Of a stretch of 64,000 nt of DNA, positions 11,195 to 20,407 are shown piece by piece. A program made the translations under genes and the position numbers. Below the pieces are notes generated by a model. The model searched no databases. It saw nothing but the letters and a program-made list of their open reading frames with translations, and was not told the DNA's origin. Positions within the stretch are counted from its first letter, which is position 1; each line of letters starts with the position of its first letter. Source of the stretch: an uncultured Raoultella sp. (GTDB taxonomy: Bacteria; Pseudomonadota; Gammaproteobacteria; Enterobacterales; Enterobacteriaceae); assembly GCA_900759445.1 (NCBI GenBank), contig CAAEVH010000030.1:25521-89520 (forward strand), in the 5' to 3' direction.

Positions 11195-11259
11195 AATGCC
11201 CGAATTCTATGCGCTACCACCAGATTTACGCATAAGACGCTTGTCATTATTCGGGCATT
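11195..11259 (+). other. nested inverted repeat between xylH and xylR
   Basis: An 11-bp perfect inverted repeat (AATGCCCGAAT at 11195-11205, ATTCGGGCATT at 11249-11259) encloses a second, 6-bp one (TATGCG at 11208-11213, CGCATA at 11229-11234). There is no T run after it. It could be a protective or processing structure on the xylFGH message, or part of the xylR leader. A xylR promoter could also lie in this 125-bp gap. Confidence 0.6.
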
Positions 11260-11303
11260 GGCCGGTATTGTATGGCCAGAAAGAGAGACCAGGAAAAGAG
11301 ACT

Positions 11304-12482
11304 ATGTTTGCAAAGCGCCACCGTATTACGCTGCTATTCAATGCCAACAAAGCCTACGACCGGCAGGTGGTCGAGGGGGTAGGAGAATATTTACAGGCAT
11401 CGCAACAGGAATGGGATATCTTCATTGAAGAGGATTTTCGGGCGCGTATTGAGAATATCAGGGAGTGGCTGGGCGACGGCGTGATTGCTGATTATGACGA
11501 CCCGGAAATCGAAAGACTGCTGGCCGACGTCGAGGTCCCGATTGTCGGCGTCGGCGGCTCCTACCATCGCCCCGAATGCTATCCCCCGGTGCACTATATT
11601 GCGACGGATAACGCCGCGCTGGTCGAAAGCGCCTTCCTGCATCTGAAAGAAAAAGGCGTCCAGCGCTTCGCCTTTTACGGGCTACCCACCTCCAGCGGAA
11701 AACGCTGGGCTGTCGAGCGCGAACACGCGTTTTGCCAGCTGGTCGCGAAGGAGAAATATCGCGGCGTGGTTTATCAGGGACTCGAGACCGCACCGGAAAA
11801 CTGGCAACACGCGCAGAACCGCCTCGCGGACTGGCTGCAAACGCTCCCTCCGCAAACCGGAATTATCGCCGTGACCGATGCCCGCGCCCGTCACGTGCTT
11901 CAGGCCTGCGAGCTGCTGCATATCCCGGTGCCGGAAAAGCTGTGCGTCATCGGTATTGATAATGAAGAGCTGACCCGCTACCTGTCACGCGTCGCGCTCT
12001 CCTCCGTCGCGCAGGGGACCCGGCAGATGGGTTACCAGGCGGCCAAGCTGCTGCATCGACTGCTGGATAAAGAGCCGCTGCCGCTGCAGCGCCGGCTGGT
12101 GCCGCCGATGCGCGTCGTTGAACGGCGCTCCACGGACTATCGCTCGCTCACCGACCCGTCGGTGATTCAGGCGATGCACTATATCCGCAATAACGCCTGC
12201 AAGGGCATCAAGGTCGAACAGGTGCTGGATGCCGTCGGCATCTCCCGCTCTAACCTCGAGAAGCGCTTCAAGGAGGAGGTCGGCGACACCATTCACTCCA
12301 TCATTCACCGCGAGAAACTCGAAAAGGCCCGCAGCCTGCTGGTCTCCACCACGCTGTCGATTAATGAAATTTCGCAAATGTGCGGCTATCCATCGCTGCA
12401 ATATTTCTATTCGGTATTTAAGAAAGAGTACGACGTGACGCCGAAGGAGTACCGGGATCGGCACAGTGAAGTGATGATGTAG
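11304..12482 (+). CDS. xylR: xylose operon activator XylR
   Basis: D-xylose-responsive activator of xylAB and xylFGH. It has 392 residues, the E. coli length. The N-terminal two thirds is a LacI-type periplasmic-binding fold that senses xylose (for example CVIGIDNEELTRYLSRVALS), an unusual sensor for an AraC protein. The last 100 residues form the AraC double helix-turn-helix, with GISRSNLEKRFKEEVG and SINEISQMCGYPSLQYFYSV. The start MFAKRHRITLLFNANKAYDR at 11304 has AGGAAAAG upstream; an in-frame extension to 11145 overlaps xylH and is not supported. Confidence 0.97.
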   Translation: MFAKRHRITLLFNANKAYDRQVVEGVGEYLQASQQEWDIFIEEDFRARIENIREWLGDGVIADYDDPEIERLLADVEVPIVGVGGSYHRPECYPPVHYIATDNAALVESAFLHLKEKGVQRFAFYGLPTSSGKRWAVEREHAFCQLVAKEKYRGVVYQGLETAPENWQHAQNRLADWLQTLPPQTGIIAVTDARARHVLQACELLHIPVPEKLCVIGIDNEELTRYLSRVALSSVAQGTRQMGYQAAKLLHRLLDKEPLPLQRRLVPPMRVVERRSTDYRSLTDPSVIQAMHYIRNNACKGIKVEQVLDAVGISRSNLEKRFKEEVGDTIHSIIHREKLEKARSLLVSTTLSINEISQMCGYPSLQYFYSVFKKEYDVTPKEYRDRHSEVMM

Positions 12483-12504
12483 AGCCAGTGAGATCGAAAA
12501 GAAA

Positions 12505-12532
12505 AATGCCCGGGGCTTACGCGCCGGGCATT
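12505..12532 (-). terminator. rho-independent terminator of bax
   Basis: An 8-bp stem (ATGCCCGG / CCGGGCAT) with a 10-base loop between convergent xylR and bax. Read leftward it is followed by TTTTTCTTTT, a good terminator tract. On the xylR side the tract is poor. Confidence 0.8.
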
Positions 12533-12537
12533 CGCTA

Positions 12538-13356
12538 TTACATATGGGCAGCAATCAGCCGCTGGTTGTCCTGATACATCGCGAAGAGATAGTTGTTGTA
12601 GCTCGACCCTTTCGTCGAATAGCCCTTCAGCTTATGAATCATGGTGCTGGCCGTCACTTCCTGATCCGTTTTACGCAGCTGCGCGCGGGATTTACGGAAG
12701 GACTTGTATGCCGGATGGGTGTTCAGGTTCGTCACGTAAGCCTGTACAGACTCCTCCACGGAATCAAACTGGGAGTAGCCTTTCATCGCACCGCGGCAGT
12801 TTCCGCCGCCGCATTTCATACCAAACAGATTGTTGTTCATGCGCGCCAGTTTGGACGTACCCCAGCCGCTTTCCGCCGCCGCCATGGTCGCCACCATGCT
12901 GTTCGGAATGATGTCGACGCGCTCCATCAGCGTGTTCCATGGAATATGGCGGGTGTTGCCAGACCATTTCACTTTATAGCGTGCAGTAATATCCTTCAGG
13001 CGCGAGCGCTCTGTCGGTGACCAGCGCGAATCGTATTGCTTGGCAACAAGCCAGTTACGATCGGCGGTAATCACCTGATTTTGTTTAGTAATATAAGGCA
13101 TTACTGTCCGGAGAAACGCTTTTTTCCTTGGGGTTCCGGAAGGGTATTTTCGCAAATCAGGAAGTGAACTACTCTTTACACTATTGCGAGAATACTCTTG
13201 TTTACTGCTTACCTTAACTTGACTACTTTTCTTTACTTGTGAGGCTTTATGACTCGTTGTTGCTGTGTGGGTTGTTGCCAACACACTACCTGAAAATATG
13301 CAGGTAAGTAACATGAGTATCGCAGCCCCATATCGTCGCATGGGAATCGATATCAT
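12538..13356 (-). CDS. bax: Bax, glucosaminidase-domain secreted protein
   Basis: A 272-residue exported protein of the FlgJ/GH73 glucosaminidase superfamily, which suggests cleavage of peptidoglycan glycan strands. It has a signal sequence (AILMLLTCIFSGSVLA), then a Ser/Lys-rich stretch of about 40 residues that looks disordered, then the enzymatic domain with the likely catalytic glutamate in AAAESGWGTSKLAR near residue 170. The start at 13356 has AGGAG 7 bp upstream. The linker DNA is AT-richer than its surroundings. The physiological role of Bax is not established. Confidence 0.9.
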   Translation of the reverse strand: MISIPMRRYGAAILMLLTCIFSGSVLATTHTATTSHKASQVKKSSQVKVSSKQEYSRNSVKSSSLPDLRKYPSGTPRKKAFLRTVMPYITKQNQVITADRNWLVAKQYDSRWSPTERSRLKDITARYKVKWSGNTRHIPWNTLMERVDIIPNSMVATMAAAESGWGTSKLARMNNNLFGMKCGGGNCRGAMKGYSQFDSVEESVQAYVTNLNTHPAYKSFRKSRAQLRKTDQEVTASTMIHKLKGYSTKGSSYNNYLFAMYQDNQRLIAAHM

Positions 13357-13671
13357 TAGGTCTCCTGGTCGGATTTAATCATTCCAACACCTTGTTTTAC
13401 GCAAAAAAACGTTAATTGAGTCGCGAATAGTATCAAAAATACCCAGTGAGAGCACTAACAGAAATAGTCCAATTCCTAAAAGCTGTCATCTGAAATCGGT
13501 TTCCGCGCCGTCATCAGGGGGCGAAAATGCTAGCGCCGTCTCATTTTTTGCCTGTTTTTTGACCTCTGTCACTCACCCCTTTTTGTCATCCCTGCAAAAG
13601 CGCAGGTGGGATGAGTTCATTATCCGGTTTGCCGGGCAAACTGAACAAAAAACCGCTCACAGGACTCCAGA
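13357..13671. promoter_or_regulatory. divergent bax / malS control region with MalT-box-like sites
   Basis: A 315-bp gap. TGGGATGAGT at 13607-13616 matches 8 of 10 bases of the MalT box GGGGA(T/G)GAGG in direct orientation, 56 bp before malS. Two weaker candidates lie on the other strand at 13571-13580 and at about 13584-13595 (each about 7 of 10). malS is a MalT-dependent gene in E. coli, so a cluster of MalT boxes is expected here. The exact sites are unproven. Confidence 0.55.
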
Positions 13672-15705
13672 ATGAAACTCGCTGCGCTCGCGTCGCTCTT
13701 GTTGCCAGGAATGGCCTTCGCCGCCTGGACCACCGCCGATTTCCCGGCCTTTACCGAAGAGGGCACCGGCAGGTTTATCAGTCAAAACGAGGTGGCGAAG
13801 GGTACACGTCCGCTACAAATTAATTTTGACCAACAGTGCTGGCAGCCCGTCGGAGCCATCAAACTCAACCAGATGCTGTCCATGGAACCCTGCCGCGGCA
13901 CCCCGGCACAATGGCGGGTCTTCCGCGAAGGTCGCTACACGCTTGAAGTGGATACCCGCTCCGGTACGCCGACGCTGATGCTTTCTCTGGAGGAAAAAGA
14001 GGCGGCGACAGCTTCTGCGCCGCAGCTGCGTCAGTGTCCAAAATGGGATGGTAAGCCGCTAACGCTGGATGTCAGCAAGACCTTTGCCGAGGGTAGCAAA
14101 GTCCGTGATTTCTACAGCGGCAATGTCGCCACGGTCAGCGCCGGGAAAATTACGCTGCAGCCGGCCCCCAACAGCAACGGTTTACTGCTCCTTGAGCGGG
14201 CAGACACCACCGCCGACGCCCCCTTCAACTGGCATAACGCCACGGTCTATTTCGTGCTGACCGACCGTTTCGTCAACGGCAACCCGGCTAACGACAACAG
14301 TTATGGGCGGCACAAAGACGGTATGCAGGAAATCGGCACCTTCCACGGCGGCGACCTGCAAGGGCTGACCAGCAAACTCGACTACCTGAAAGAGTTAGGC
14401 GTTAACGCGCTGTGGATAAGCTCGCCGCTGGAACAAATTCACGGCTGGGTCGGCGGCGGAACCAAGGGCGATTTCCCGCATTACGCCTATCACGGCTACT
14501 ACGCCCAGGACTGGACAAAGCTGGATGCCAATATGGGTACCGAGGAGGATTTGCGTCGCCTTGTCGATGAGGCGCACAAGCGCGGTATCCGCATCCTGTT
14601 CGATGTGGTGATGAACCACACTGGCTATGCCACCCTCGCCGATATGCAGGAGTTCAAATTCGGCTCGCTGTATCTGCAGGGCGACGAGTTGAAAAAAACG
14701 CTCGGGGAACACTGGACCAACTGGAAACCCGGCCCGGGCCAGACCTGGCACAGCTTCAACGACTACATCAACTTCAGCGATAAAGCCGGCTGGGAAAAAT
14801 GGTGGGGGAAAAAGTGGATTCGTACCGATATCGGCGACTACGACAACCCCGGCTTTGACGATCTGACCATGTCCCTGGCCTTCCTGCCGGATCTGAAAAC
14901 CGAATCGACCACCCCTTCCGGGCTGCCGAATTTCTATCAACAAAAGCCTGATACGGCGGCAAAAGTGATTCCAGGCTATACGCCGCGCGATTATCTGACC
15001 CACTGGTTGAGTCAGTGGGTACGTGATTACGGCATTGACGGTTTCCGCGTCGATACCGCCAAACACGTCGAGCAGGCCGCCTGGCAACAGTTGAAAACCC
15101 AGGCCACTGCGGCGCTGGCGGAATGGAAAAAGGCCAATCCGGATAAAGCGCTGGATAACGCGCCGTTCTGGATGACCGGTGAAGCCTGGGGCCATGGGGT
15201 GATGCAGAGCGATTACTACCGCCACGGTTTTGATGCGATGATTAACTTCGACTACCAGGATCAGGCGGCGAAAGCATCAGGCTGTCTCTCCAGTATTGAC
15301 CTGACCTGGCAGCAGATGGCGGATAAACTGCAGACGTTTAACGTTCTGAGCTATCTCTCATCCCACGACACGCGTCTGTTCCGCGAAGGCGGCAGCACTG
15401 CGGCAGAACTGCTGCTGCTCGCGCCAGGCGCGGTACAGCTCTTCTATGGCGATGAGTCCGCGCGGCCGTTCGGGCCTACCGGCTCAGATCCGCTGCAGGG
15501 GACACGTTCGGATATGAACTGGCAGGACGTCGAGGGTAAAGCCGCGCTCAGCGTCACCCACTGGCAGAAGCTCGGCCAGTTCCGCGCCCGCCACCCGGCA
15601 ATCGGGATGGGCAAACAAACCACGCTCTCTATGCCGCAAGGTTACGGTTTCGTCCGTGAAAACGCCGATGACAAAGTCATGGTGGTATGGGCAGGCCAAC
15701 GATAA
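13672..15705 (+). CDS. malS: periplasmic alpha-amylase
   Basis: Periplasmic GH13 enzyme that hydrolyses alpha-1,4 linkages of maltodextrins. The 677-residue length matches E. coli MalS. It has a short signal peptide (MKLAALASLLLPGMAFA), an N-terminal region of about 180 residues with several cysteines, and then the (beta/alpha)8 barrel. Barrel motifs are FDVVMNHTGY, GFRVDTAKHVE (nucleophile Asp), WMTGEAWGHG (acid/base Glu) and LSSHDTRLF. MalT-like boxes upstream fit maltose control. A hairpin follows the stop. Confidence 0.96.
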   Translation: MKLAALASLLLPGMAFAAWTTADFPAFTEEGTGRFISQNEVAKGTRPLQINFDQQCWQPVGAIKLNQMLSMEPCRGTPAQWRVFREGRYTLEVDTRSGTPTLMLSLEEKEAATASAPQLRQCPKWDGKPLTLDVSKTFAEGSKVRDFYSGNVATVSAGKITLQPAPNSNGLLLLERADTTADAPFNWHNATVYFVLTDRFVNGNPANDNSYGRHKDGMQEIGTFHGGDLQGLTSKLDYLKELGVNALWISSPLEQIHGWVGGGTKGDFPHYAYHGYYAQDWTKLDANMGTEEDLRRLVDEAHKRGIRILFDVVMNHTGYATLADMQEFKFGSLYLQGDELKKTLGEHWTNWKPGPGQTWHSFNDYINFSDKAGWEKWWGKKWIRTDIGDYDNPGFDDLTMSLAFLPDLKTESTTPSGLPNFYQQKPDTAAKVIPGYTPRDYLTHWLSQWVRDYGIDGFRVDTAKHVEQAAWQQLKTQATAALAEWKKANPDKALDNAPFWMTGEAWGHGVMQSDYYRHGFDAMINFDYQDQAAKASGCLSSIDLTWQQMADKLQTFNVLSYLSSHDTRLFREGGSTAAELLLLAPGAVQLFYGDESARPFGPTGSDPLQGTRSDMNWQDVEGKAALSVTHWQKLGQFRARHPAIGMGKQTTLSMPQGYGFVRENADDKVMVVWAGQR

Positions 15706-15718
15706 CCCCTTTTCTGAT

Positions 15719-15743
15719 GGCTCCCCGGTCTCCCCGGGGAGCC
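15719..15743 (+). terminator. probable malS terminator
   Basis: A 10-bp perfect stem (GGCTCCCCGG / CCGGGGAGCC) with a 5-base loop directly after malS, followed by TTTACAG. The stem is strong and the T tract short. Confidence 0.65.
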
Positions 15744-15879
15744 TTTACAGAATAAAAAACTAATATCTATCGATAATCCAGCATAAAAATGAAATCCTCG
15801 ACATTCCTGCCGATTTGCACCGCATCGAGGCTGGCGTTATGGTTATCCACTTTCCAGGAAGACCGATAGATTATCCGCA

Positions 15880-17136
15880 ATGACATTTTCACTTTTCGGC
15901 GACAAATTCACCCGTCATTCAGGCATCACCCGCTTGATGGAAGACCTCAATGACGGCCTGCGCACTCCGGGCGCTATTATGCTGGGCGGCGGTAATCCCG
16001 CGCAGATCCCGGAAATGAACGAATACTTCCAGACCCTGCTGGCTGACATGCTCGCCAACGGCAAAGCCCTTGATGCGCTTTGTAATTACGACGGTCCGCA
16101 GGGAAAAAGCGAGCTTCTGACCGTGCTGGCGCAGATGCTGCGCGAAGAACTGGGCTGGGAGATTGAACCACAGAATATTGCACTAACAAATGGCAGTCAG
16201 AGTGCATTTTTCTACTTGTTTAACCTCTTTGCCGGACGCCGTGCGGATGGCACCACCCGCAAAGTCCTGTTCCCGCTGACGCCGGAATATATCGGCTACG
16301 CCGACTCGGGTCTCGAAGAGGATCTGTTTGTCGCCACCCGCCCGAATATTGAGTTGCTGCCAGAAGGCCAGTTTAAATACCACGTCGATTTTGAACACCT
16401 GCAGGTCACGGAAGAGACGGGGATGATTTGCGTCTCTCGCCCGACCAACCCGACCGGTAACGTGATTACCGACGAAGAGCTGATCAAGCTGGATGCGCTG
16501 GCCCACCAACACGGCGTTCCGCTGGTGATTGATAACGCGTATGGCGTGCCTTTCCCGGGAATTATTTTCAGCGACGCCAGGCCGCTCTGGAACCCGAATA
16601 TTGTACTGTGTATGAGCCTGTCCAAGCTGGGCCTGCCGGGCAGTCGCTGCGGGATCATCGTGGCCAATGAGAAAATCATTACCGCCATCAGCAACATGAA
16701 CGGGATTATCAGCCTTGCGCCCGGCGGAATGGGGCCGGCGATGATGTGCGAAATGATCAAACGCCATGACCTGCTGCGCCTGTCAGAAACGGTCATCAAG
16801 CCGTTCTACTACCAGCGCGTACAGGAAACTATCGCCATTATTCGCCGCTATCTGCCGGAAGATCGCTGCCTGATTCATAAACCTGAAGGGGCGATTTTCC
16901 TCTGGCTGTGGTTTAAAGATCTGCCGATCTCCACCGAACTGCTGTACCAGCGGCTGAAAAAACGCGGCGTATTGATGGTGCCGGGCGACTTCTTCTTCCC
17001 GGGGCTGGATAAACCCTGGCCGCACACGCACCAGTGCATGCGCATGAACTACGTACCGGACCCGGAGAAAATTGAAGCGGGTGTGAAGATTCTCGCCGAA
17101 GAGGTTGAGCGGGCCTGGGGCGAAGCGCACGCGTAA
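15880..17136 (+). CDS. avtA: valine--pyruvate aminotransferase
   Basis: PLP-dependent aminotransferase (transaminase C) that makes alanine and 2-ketoisovalerate from valine and pyruvate, and can also supply valine. It has 418 residues and a fold-type I layout: VSRPTNPTGNVITDEEL, then the PLP lysine in SLSKLGLPGSRCG near residue 250. It is a single gene between malS and ysaA, as in E. coli. No feature is missing. Confidence 0.96.
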   Translation: MTFSLFGDKFTRHSGITRLMEDLNDGLRTPGAIMLGGGNPAQIPEMNEYFQTLLADMLANGKALDALCNYDGPQGKSELLTVLAQMLREELGWEIEPQNIALTNGSQSAFFYLFNLFAGRRADGTTRKVLFPLTPEYIGYADSGLEEDLFVATRPNIELLPEGQFKYHVDFEHLQVTEETGMICVSRPTNPTGNVITDEELIKLDALAHQHGVPLVIDNAYGVPFPGIIFSDARPLWNPNIVLCMSLSKLGLPGSRCGIIVANEKIITAISNMNGIISLAPGGMGPAMMCEMIKRHDLLRLSETVIKPFYYQRVQETIAIIRRYLPEDRCLIHKPEGAIFLWLWFKDLPISTELLYQRLKKRGVLMVPGDFFFPGLDKPWPHTHQCMRMNYVPDPEKIEAGVKILAEEVERAWGEAHA

Positions 17137-17241
17137 CGCCTGCTCACAAAGCGTAACCCCGACCTCTTATGGCCTGCCGGACGGCGGGCCATATCGCCCG
17201 GCTAAGGCGTATTGGTGCCGCTATCCGGGCCTCTCGCACGC

Positions 17242-17730
17242 CTACATCGCCAACGCCATTCGCCGACGCCGCTGCGCGCTCAGTCGCTCCAGCTCCGCAC
17301 CTTCCAGACAGCGCAACGCCTGAGTCGGGCACGCGGCAATACAGGCAGGTCCCTCCGCGCGATGGCGGCATAAATCGCATTTCAGCGCCTGCACGCCCTC
17401 CCCGGTCAACATGACGGTTATTGCGCCATAAGGGCAGGCGACCATGCAGCTTTTACAGCCGATACAGCGACGCTGGTCAACGTACCAGGCGGCATTTTCA
17501 CGTTGAATGGCGTCAACCGGGCAGACATTTGCACAAGGTGCATCTTCACACTGGCGACACAGCGTGGCCGTCGACAGCTCGTCACTTTTCACCACCCGGA
17601 TACGGGGCGCAAACTGCGGCGCAGCAACCGTGGTACAGCTTTGATCGTGCTGATGCGAGACCACGCAGGCCACTTCGCAGGTCCGGCAGCCAATACATTT
17701 TTGTGCATCCGCGATGATAAAACGGTTCAT
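17242..17730 (-). CDS. ysaA: YsaA, 4Fe-4S ferredoxin-type electron carrier
   Basis: A 162-residue cytoplasmic protein of the HycB/DmsB-like class with four cysteine clusters: CIGCRTCEVAC, CRQCEDAPCANVCP, CIGCKSCMVACPYG and CDLCRHRAEGPACIAACP. That is enough for up to four [4Fe-4S] centres. It would pass electrons to or from a partner oxidoreductase, which is not encoded here. The start at 17730 was chosen because GGAG lies 8 bp upstream; the ATG at 17742 has no ribosome-binding site. The partner is not known. Confidence 0.88.
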   Translation of the reverse strand: MNRFIIADAQKCIGCRTCEVACVVSHQHDQSCTTVAAPQFAPRIRVVKSDELSTATLCRQCEDAPCANVCPVDAIQRENAAWYVDQRRCIGCKSCMVACPYGAITVMLTGEGVQALKCDLCRHRAEGPACIAACPTQALRCLEGAELERLSAQRRRRMALAM

Positions 17731-17929
17731 CCGCTGCTCCATTGAGGATAAAAAAGCAGCGTGCCAGAAAACGCGGTCCCCGCGCCTTGATCCTGAATGG
17801 AATCAGCCCTTTTTTTACCTCTCGCCGGGGAATTTTAGTCATTTGCCTGAGTCTTCCCGCCGTAAGCAATGACGACGGGAAAAGATAGCGCGTATGGCAA
17901 AGACGCTTCCCGTCTGGGGGATGCCTCGC

Positions 17930-18745
17930 CTACGCCGAGTTAATATGCTCCTTACAGTAACGACGCTTCCACGCCGCCGGCGTCAGGCTGGTATGTTTAC
18001 GGAAAATTTTGCGGAAATAGCCGACGTCATTGAAGCCGCATTTCATTGCTACTTCGGTCAGCGACAAGGAGTCGCTGATGAGCAACTTTTCCGCGGCCCT
18101 CACCCGTTGGCGGTGCAGCGCTTCAGTGAGCGTCAGCCGAAAAACATGACGATAAACGCGTCCCAGATAATCGGCGTTACAGTGCAGCTCTTTCGCTAAG
18201 GTTGAAGCGGAAACCGGTAAATGAAACCGGGTATGAATGATTTGCTGCGCTTTCCACGCCAGCGCATTCCCGGGACTATCCGTTGTCTGCTCGCTTGCGG
18301 CTGCCGAGATTTGTTGCAGAATGAGCAGCAGAATCAATTCCAGTGCCGTGCTACGGTGGATATTTTCCTGCTCACGCAAGAATTGCCTGAACAGAGAAAT
18401 AATATACTGCGGCTCACTCACCCGGGAGTGCTGTGGGATAGACAGCGGCGCTTTGGGAGTCAAATCGCCCTCATCCGGCATCACTTCAAAATGCAACCAG
18501 TAGAATTTTAAATCCGCCGGGAACGGGTCAATACCGACATGTGAACGCTGCGGCCAAAGCAGTAAACTTTCTCCGGCATTCACCCTGAATATTTGATTTT
18601 CTTCGCGAATCGTTAATATCCCTTTTTCGACAAAAATGAGCTCCCAGGAAAGAAGCCGTCGCGCCGGATGGCTACCAATACCCCGGGAAATAAATAACCC
18701 GCCATTTTGTACTTTAATCGGAAGAGACATGGATAATTCAAGCAT
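17930..18745 (-). CDS. AraC-family transcriptional regulator of the adjacent GH127 locus
   Basis: A 271-residue protein with an N-terminal cupin-like sugar-sensing region (about residues 15-120) and the AraC DNA-binding domain at the C-terminus: LPVSASTLAKELHCNADYLG as the first helix-turn-helix and LTEVAMKCGFNDVGYFRKIF as the second. It is divergent from the symporter/GH127 pair and probably activates it in response to an arabinose-containing ligand; that is inferred from position. Neither the ATG at 18745 nor the one at 18730 has a good ribosome-binding site, so the start is uncertain by five codons. Confidence 0.85.
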   Translation of the reverse strand: MLELSMSLPIKVQNGGLFISRGIGSHPARRLLSWELIFVEKGILTIREENQIFRVNAGESLLLWPQRSHVGIDPFPADLKFYWLHFEVMPDEGDLTPKAPLSIPQHSRVSEPQYIISLFRQFLREQENIHRSTALELILLLILQQISAAASEQTTDSPGNALAWKAQQIIHTRFHLPVSASTLAKELHCNADYLGRVYRHVFRLTLTEALHRQRVRAAEKLLISDSLSLTEVAMKCGFNDVGYFRKIFRKHTSLTPAAWKRRYCKEHINSA

Positions 18746-18996
18746 AGATATTCAATTTCTCGCTTTTTGCGCCACTTATAACTCTGTTTATATCTGATTA
18801 TTAACGATAAAAGCGCATCATATCGGATCGAAATCACACTTTTACGATGAAGTCGGAATCGTCATCTTTTTATACTTTTCCCTTCCCTTGTTGGTACCTG
18901 TATTTCGTGCAGAATAAATACCGTACTTTGCAAATTACACAATAAAACCCGCGATTAAGTGGGTTATTTTCCGCATATCATCTCCGGGAGTTATTT
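18746..18996. promoter_or_regulatory. divergent control region of the GH127 locus
   Basis: A 251-bp AT-rich gap between the AraC-type regulator and the symporter. It should hold promoters for both directions and the regulator's operator. AATAAAACCC and GGGTTATTTT around 18941-18970 form an imperfect inverted repeat just ahead of the symporter. CTCCGGGAG supplies the ribosome-binding site. No convincing CRP site was found. Confidence 0.5.
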
Positions 18997-20397
18997 ATGA
19001 CTTCGGCTCCGATTACGACCAACGATTTGGCACTACGTGCACAAAACGAAAAATTATCCCTCCGTGAAAAAATAGGTTACGGACTGGGCGATGCCGGCGG
19101 GACGGTCATTACCTGCCTGATAATGAACTTTCTCACGTTTTTCTATACCGATGTTTTTGGGTTGACGCCCGCACTGGTCGGAACGCTGTTCCTCGCGCTG
19201 CGCGTTTTTGACGCCATTTCCGACCCGATCATGGGCGTTCTTGCCGACCGCACCCAAAGTCGCTGGGGACGTTTTCGTCCCTGGCAGCTGTGGATAGCCG
19301 TGCCTATCGGCATCGTTGGCGTACTCACCTTTACCGTACCGGACGCCAGTATGGGAGTAAAAATTGCCTGGGCATTCGGGACCTATCTGCTGCTATCGGT
19401 CAGCTATACCGCAATCAATGTGCCGTACTGCGCGCTTATCAACACCATGACCACTCGTCATAGTGAAGTGATCTCATGCCAGGCGTGGCGTTTTGTATTA
19501 TGCGGCGTGGCAGGATTTTTGGTCTCCGTGGGGCTACCGTGGCTGGTGAAAGCACTGGGCCAGGGAAATACCGCTCAGGGCTATCAGTATGGCGTTGGCG
19601 TACTCTGTGCCATTGCGGTGGTGATGTTCCTGTGCTGTTTCTTCTGGGTTCGCGAACGTGTCTCACTGGATGTGATGGGCAAATTTACCCTGCGCGAACA
19701 TATTGCCGGGCTGCGCAGAAACGACCAGCTGCTGTTGATGCTGGTGATGTCATTCCTGCTGATCAACGTTTTTAATATCCGTGGCGGCGGCTACATGTAC
19801 TTCATCACCTACGTCCTTGGCGGTTCAACTGGCTATACCTCCCTGTTTTTCACTATGGTGACCTTTGCCTCTATTTTCGGCGCCGTCATCATCAACCTGT
19901 TATCCCGCCGTTTTGATACCGTCACCCTCTACTACCACACCAACCTGGTGTTAGCGGCGCTTGCCGTCGTGATGTGGTTTTTACCCACCGGCCCGGCCAA
20001 CCAGACCCTGTGGCTGGGAGTGATCCTCGGCAACGGTATTATTCTCGGCTTCACTTTGCCGCTGCACTTCTCGCTGATGGCCTTCTCCGATGACTACGGC
20101 GAATGGAAGACCGGCGTGCGCTCTTCCGGCATGAACTTCGCCTTTAACCTGTTCTTCATCAAGCTGGCATGGGCCTCCAGCGCCGGCATCATCAGCCTCG
20201 TGTTTATTTACGTGGCCTATCAGCCGGGCGCCGATAATCAGACGGCATCATCGCTGGCCGGTATCACCACAATGGAAACCCTGCTGCCCGCACTTTTCCA
20301 TCTGCTGCTCGCCTTCGCGATCCGCGCCTGCAAACTCAATAATCCGATGATGGCGCGCATTGCCAGCGACCTGCGCACGCGCCACGTTCAGCCCTAA
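18997..20397 (+). CDS. GPH-family sugar:cation symporter
   Basis: A 466-residue inner-membrane transporter with about 12 hydrophobic segments. It belongs to the glycoside-pentoside-hexuronide family (relatives MelB, XynT, YicJ), as shown by [13 protein letters not shown] at the N-terminus, [25 protein letters not shown] in loop 2-3 (residues about 70-95), and [13 protein letters not shown] late in the protein. It is 10 bp upstream of the GH127 gene, so both are co-transcribed. It probably imports beta-L-arabinofuranosides for cleavage in the cytoplasm. The exact substrate is inferred. Confidence 0.9.
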   Translation: MTSAPITTNDLALRAQNEKLSLREKIGYGLGDAGGTVITCLIMNFLTFFYTDVFGLTPALVGTLFLALRVFDAISDPIMGVLADRTQSRWGRFRPWQLWIAVPIGIVGVLTFTVPDASMGVKIAWAFGTYLLLSVSYTAINVPYCALINTMTTRHSEVISCQAWRFVLCGVAGFLVSVGLPWLVKALGQGNTAQGYQYGVGVLCAIAVVMFLCCFFWVRERVSLDVMGKFTLREHIAGLRRNDQLLLMLVMSFLLINVFNIRGGGYMYFITYVLGGSTGYTSLFFTMVTFASIFGAVIINLLSRRFDTVTLYYHTNLVLAALAVVMWFLPTGPANQTLWLGVILGNGIILGFTLPLHFSLMAFSDDYGEWKTGVRSSGMNFAFNLFFIKLAWASSAGIISLVFIYVAYQPGADNQTASSLAGITTMETLLPALFHLLLAFAIRACKLNNPMMARIASDLRTRHVQP

Positions 20398-20407
20398 GGA
20401 GTCCGTC

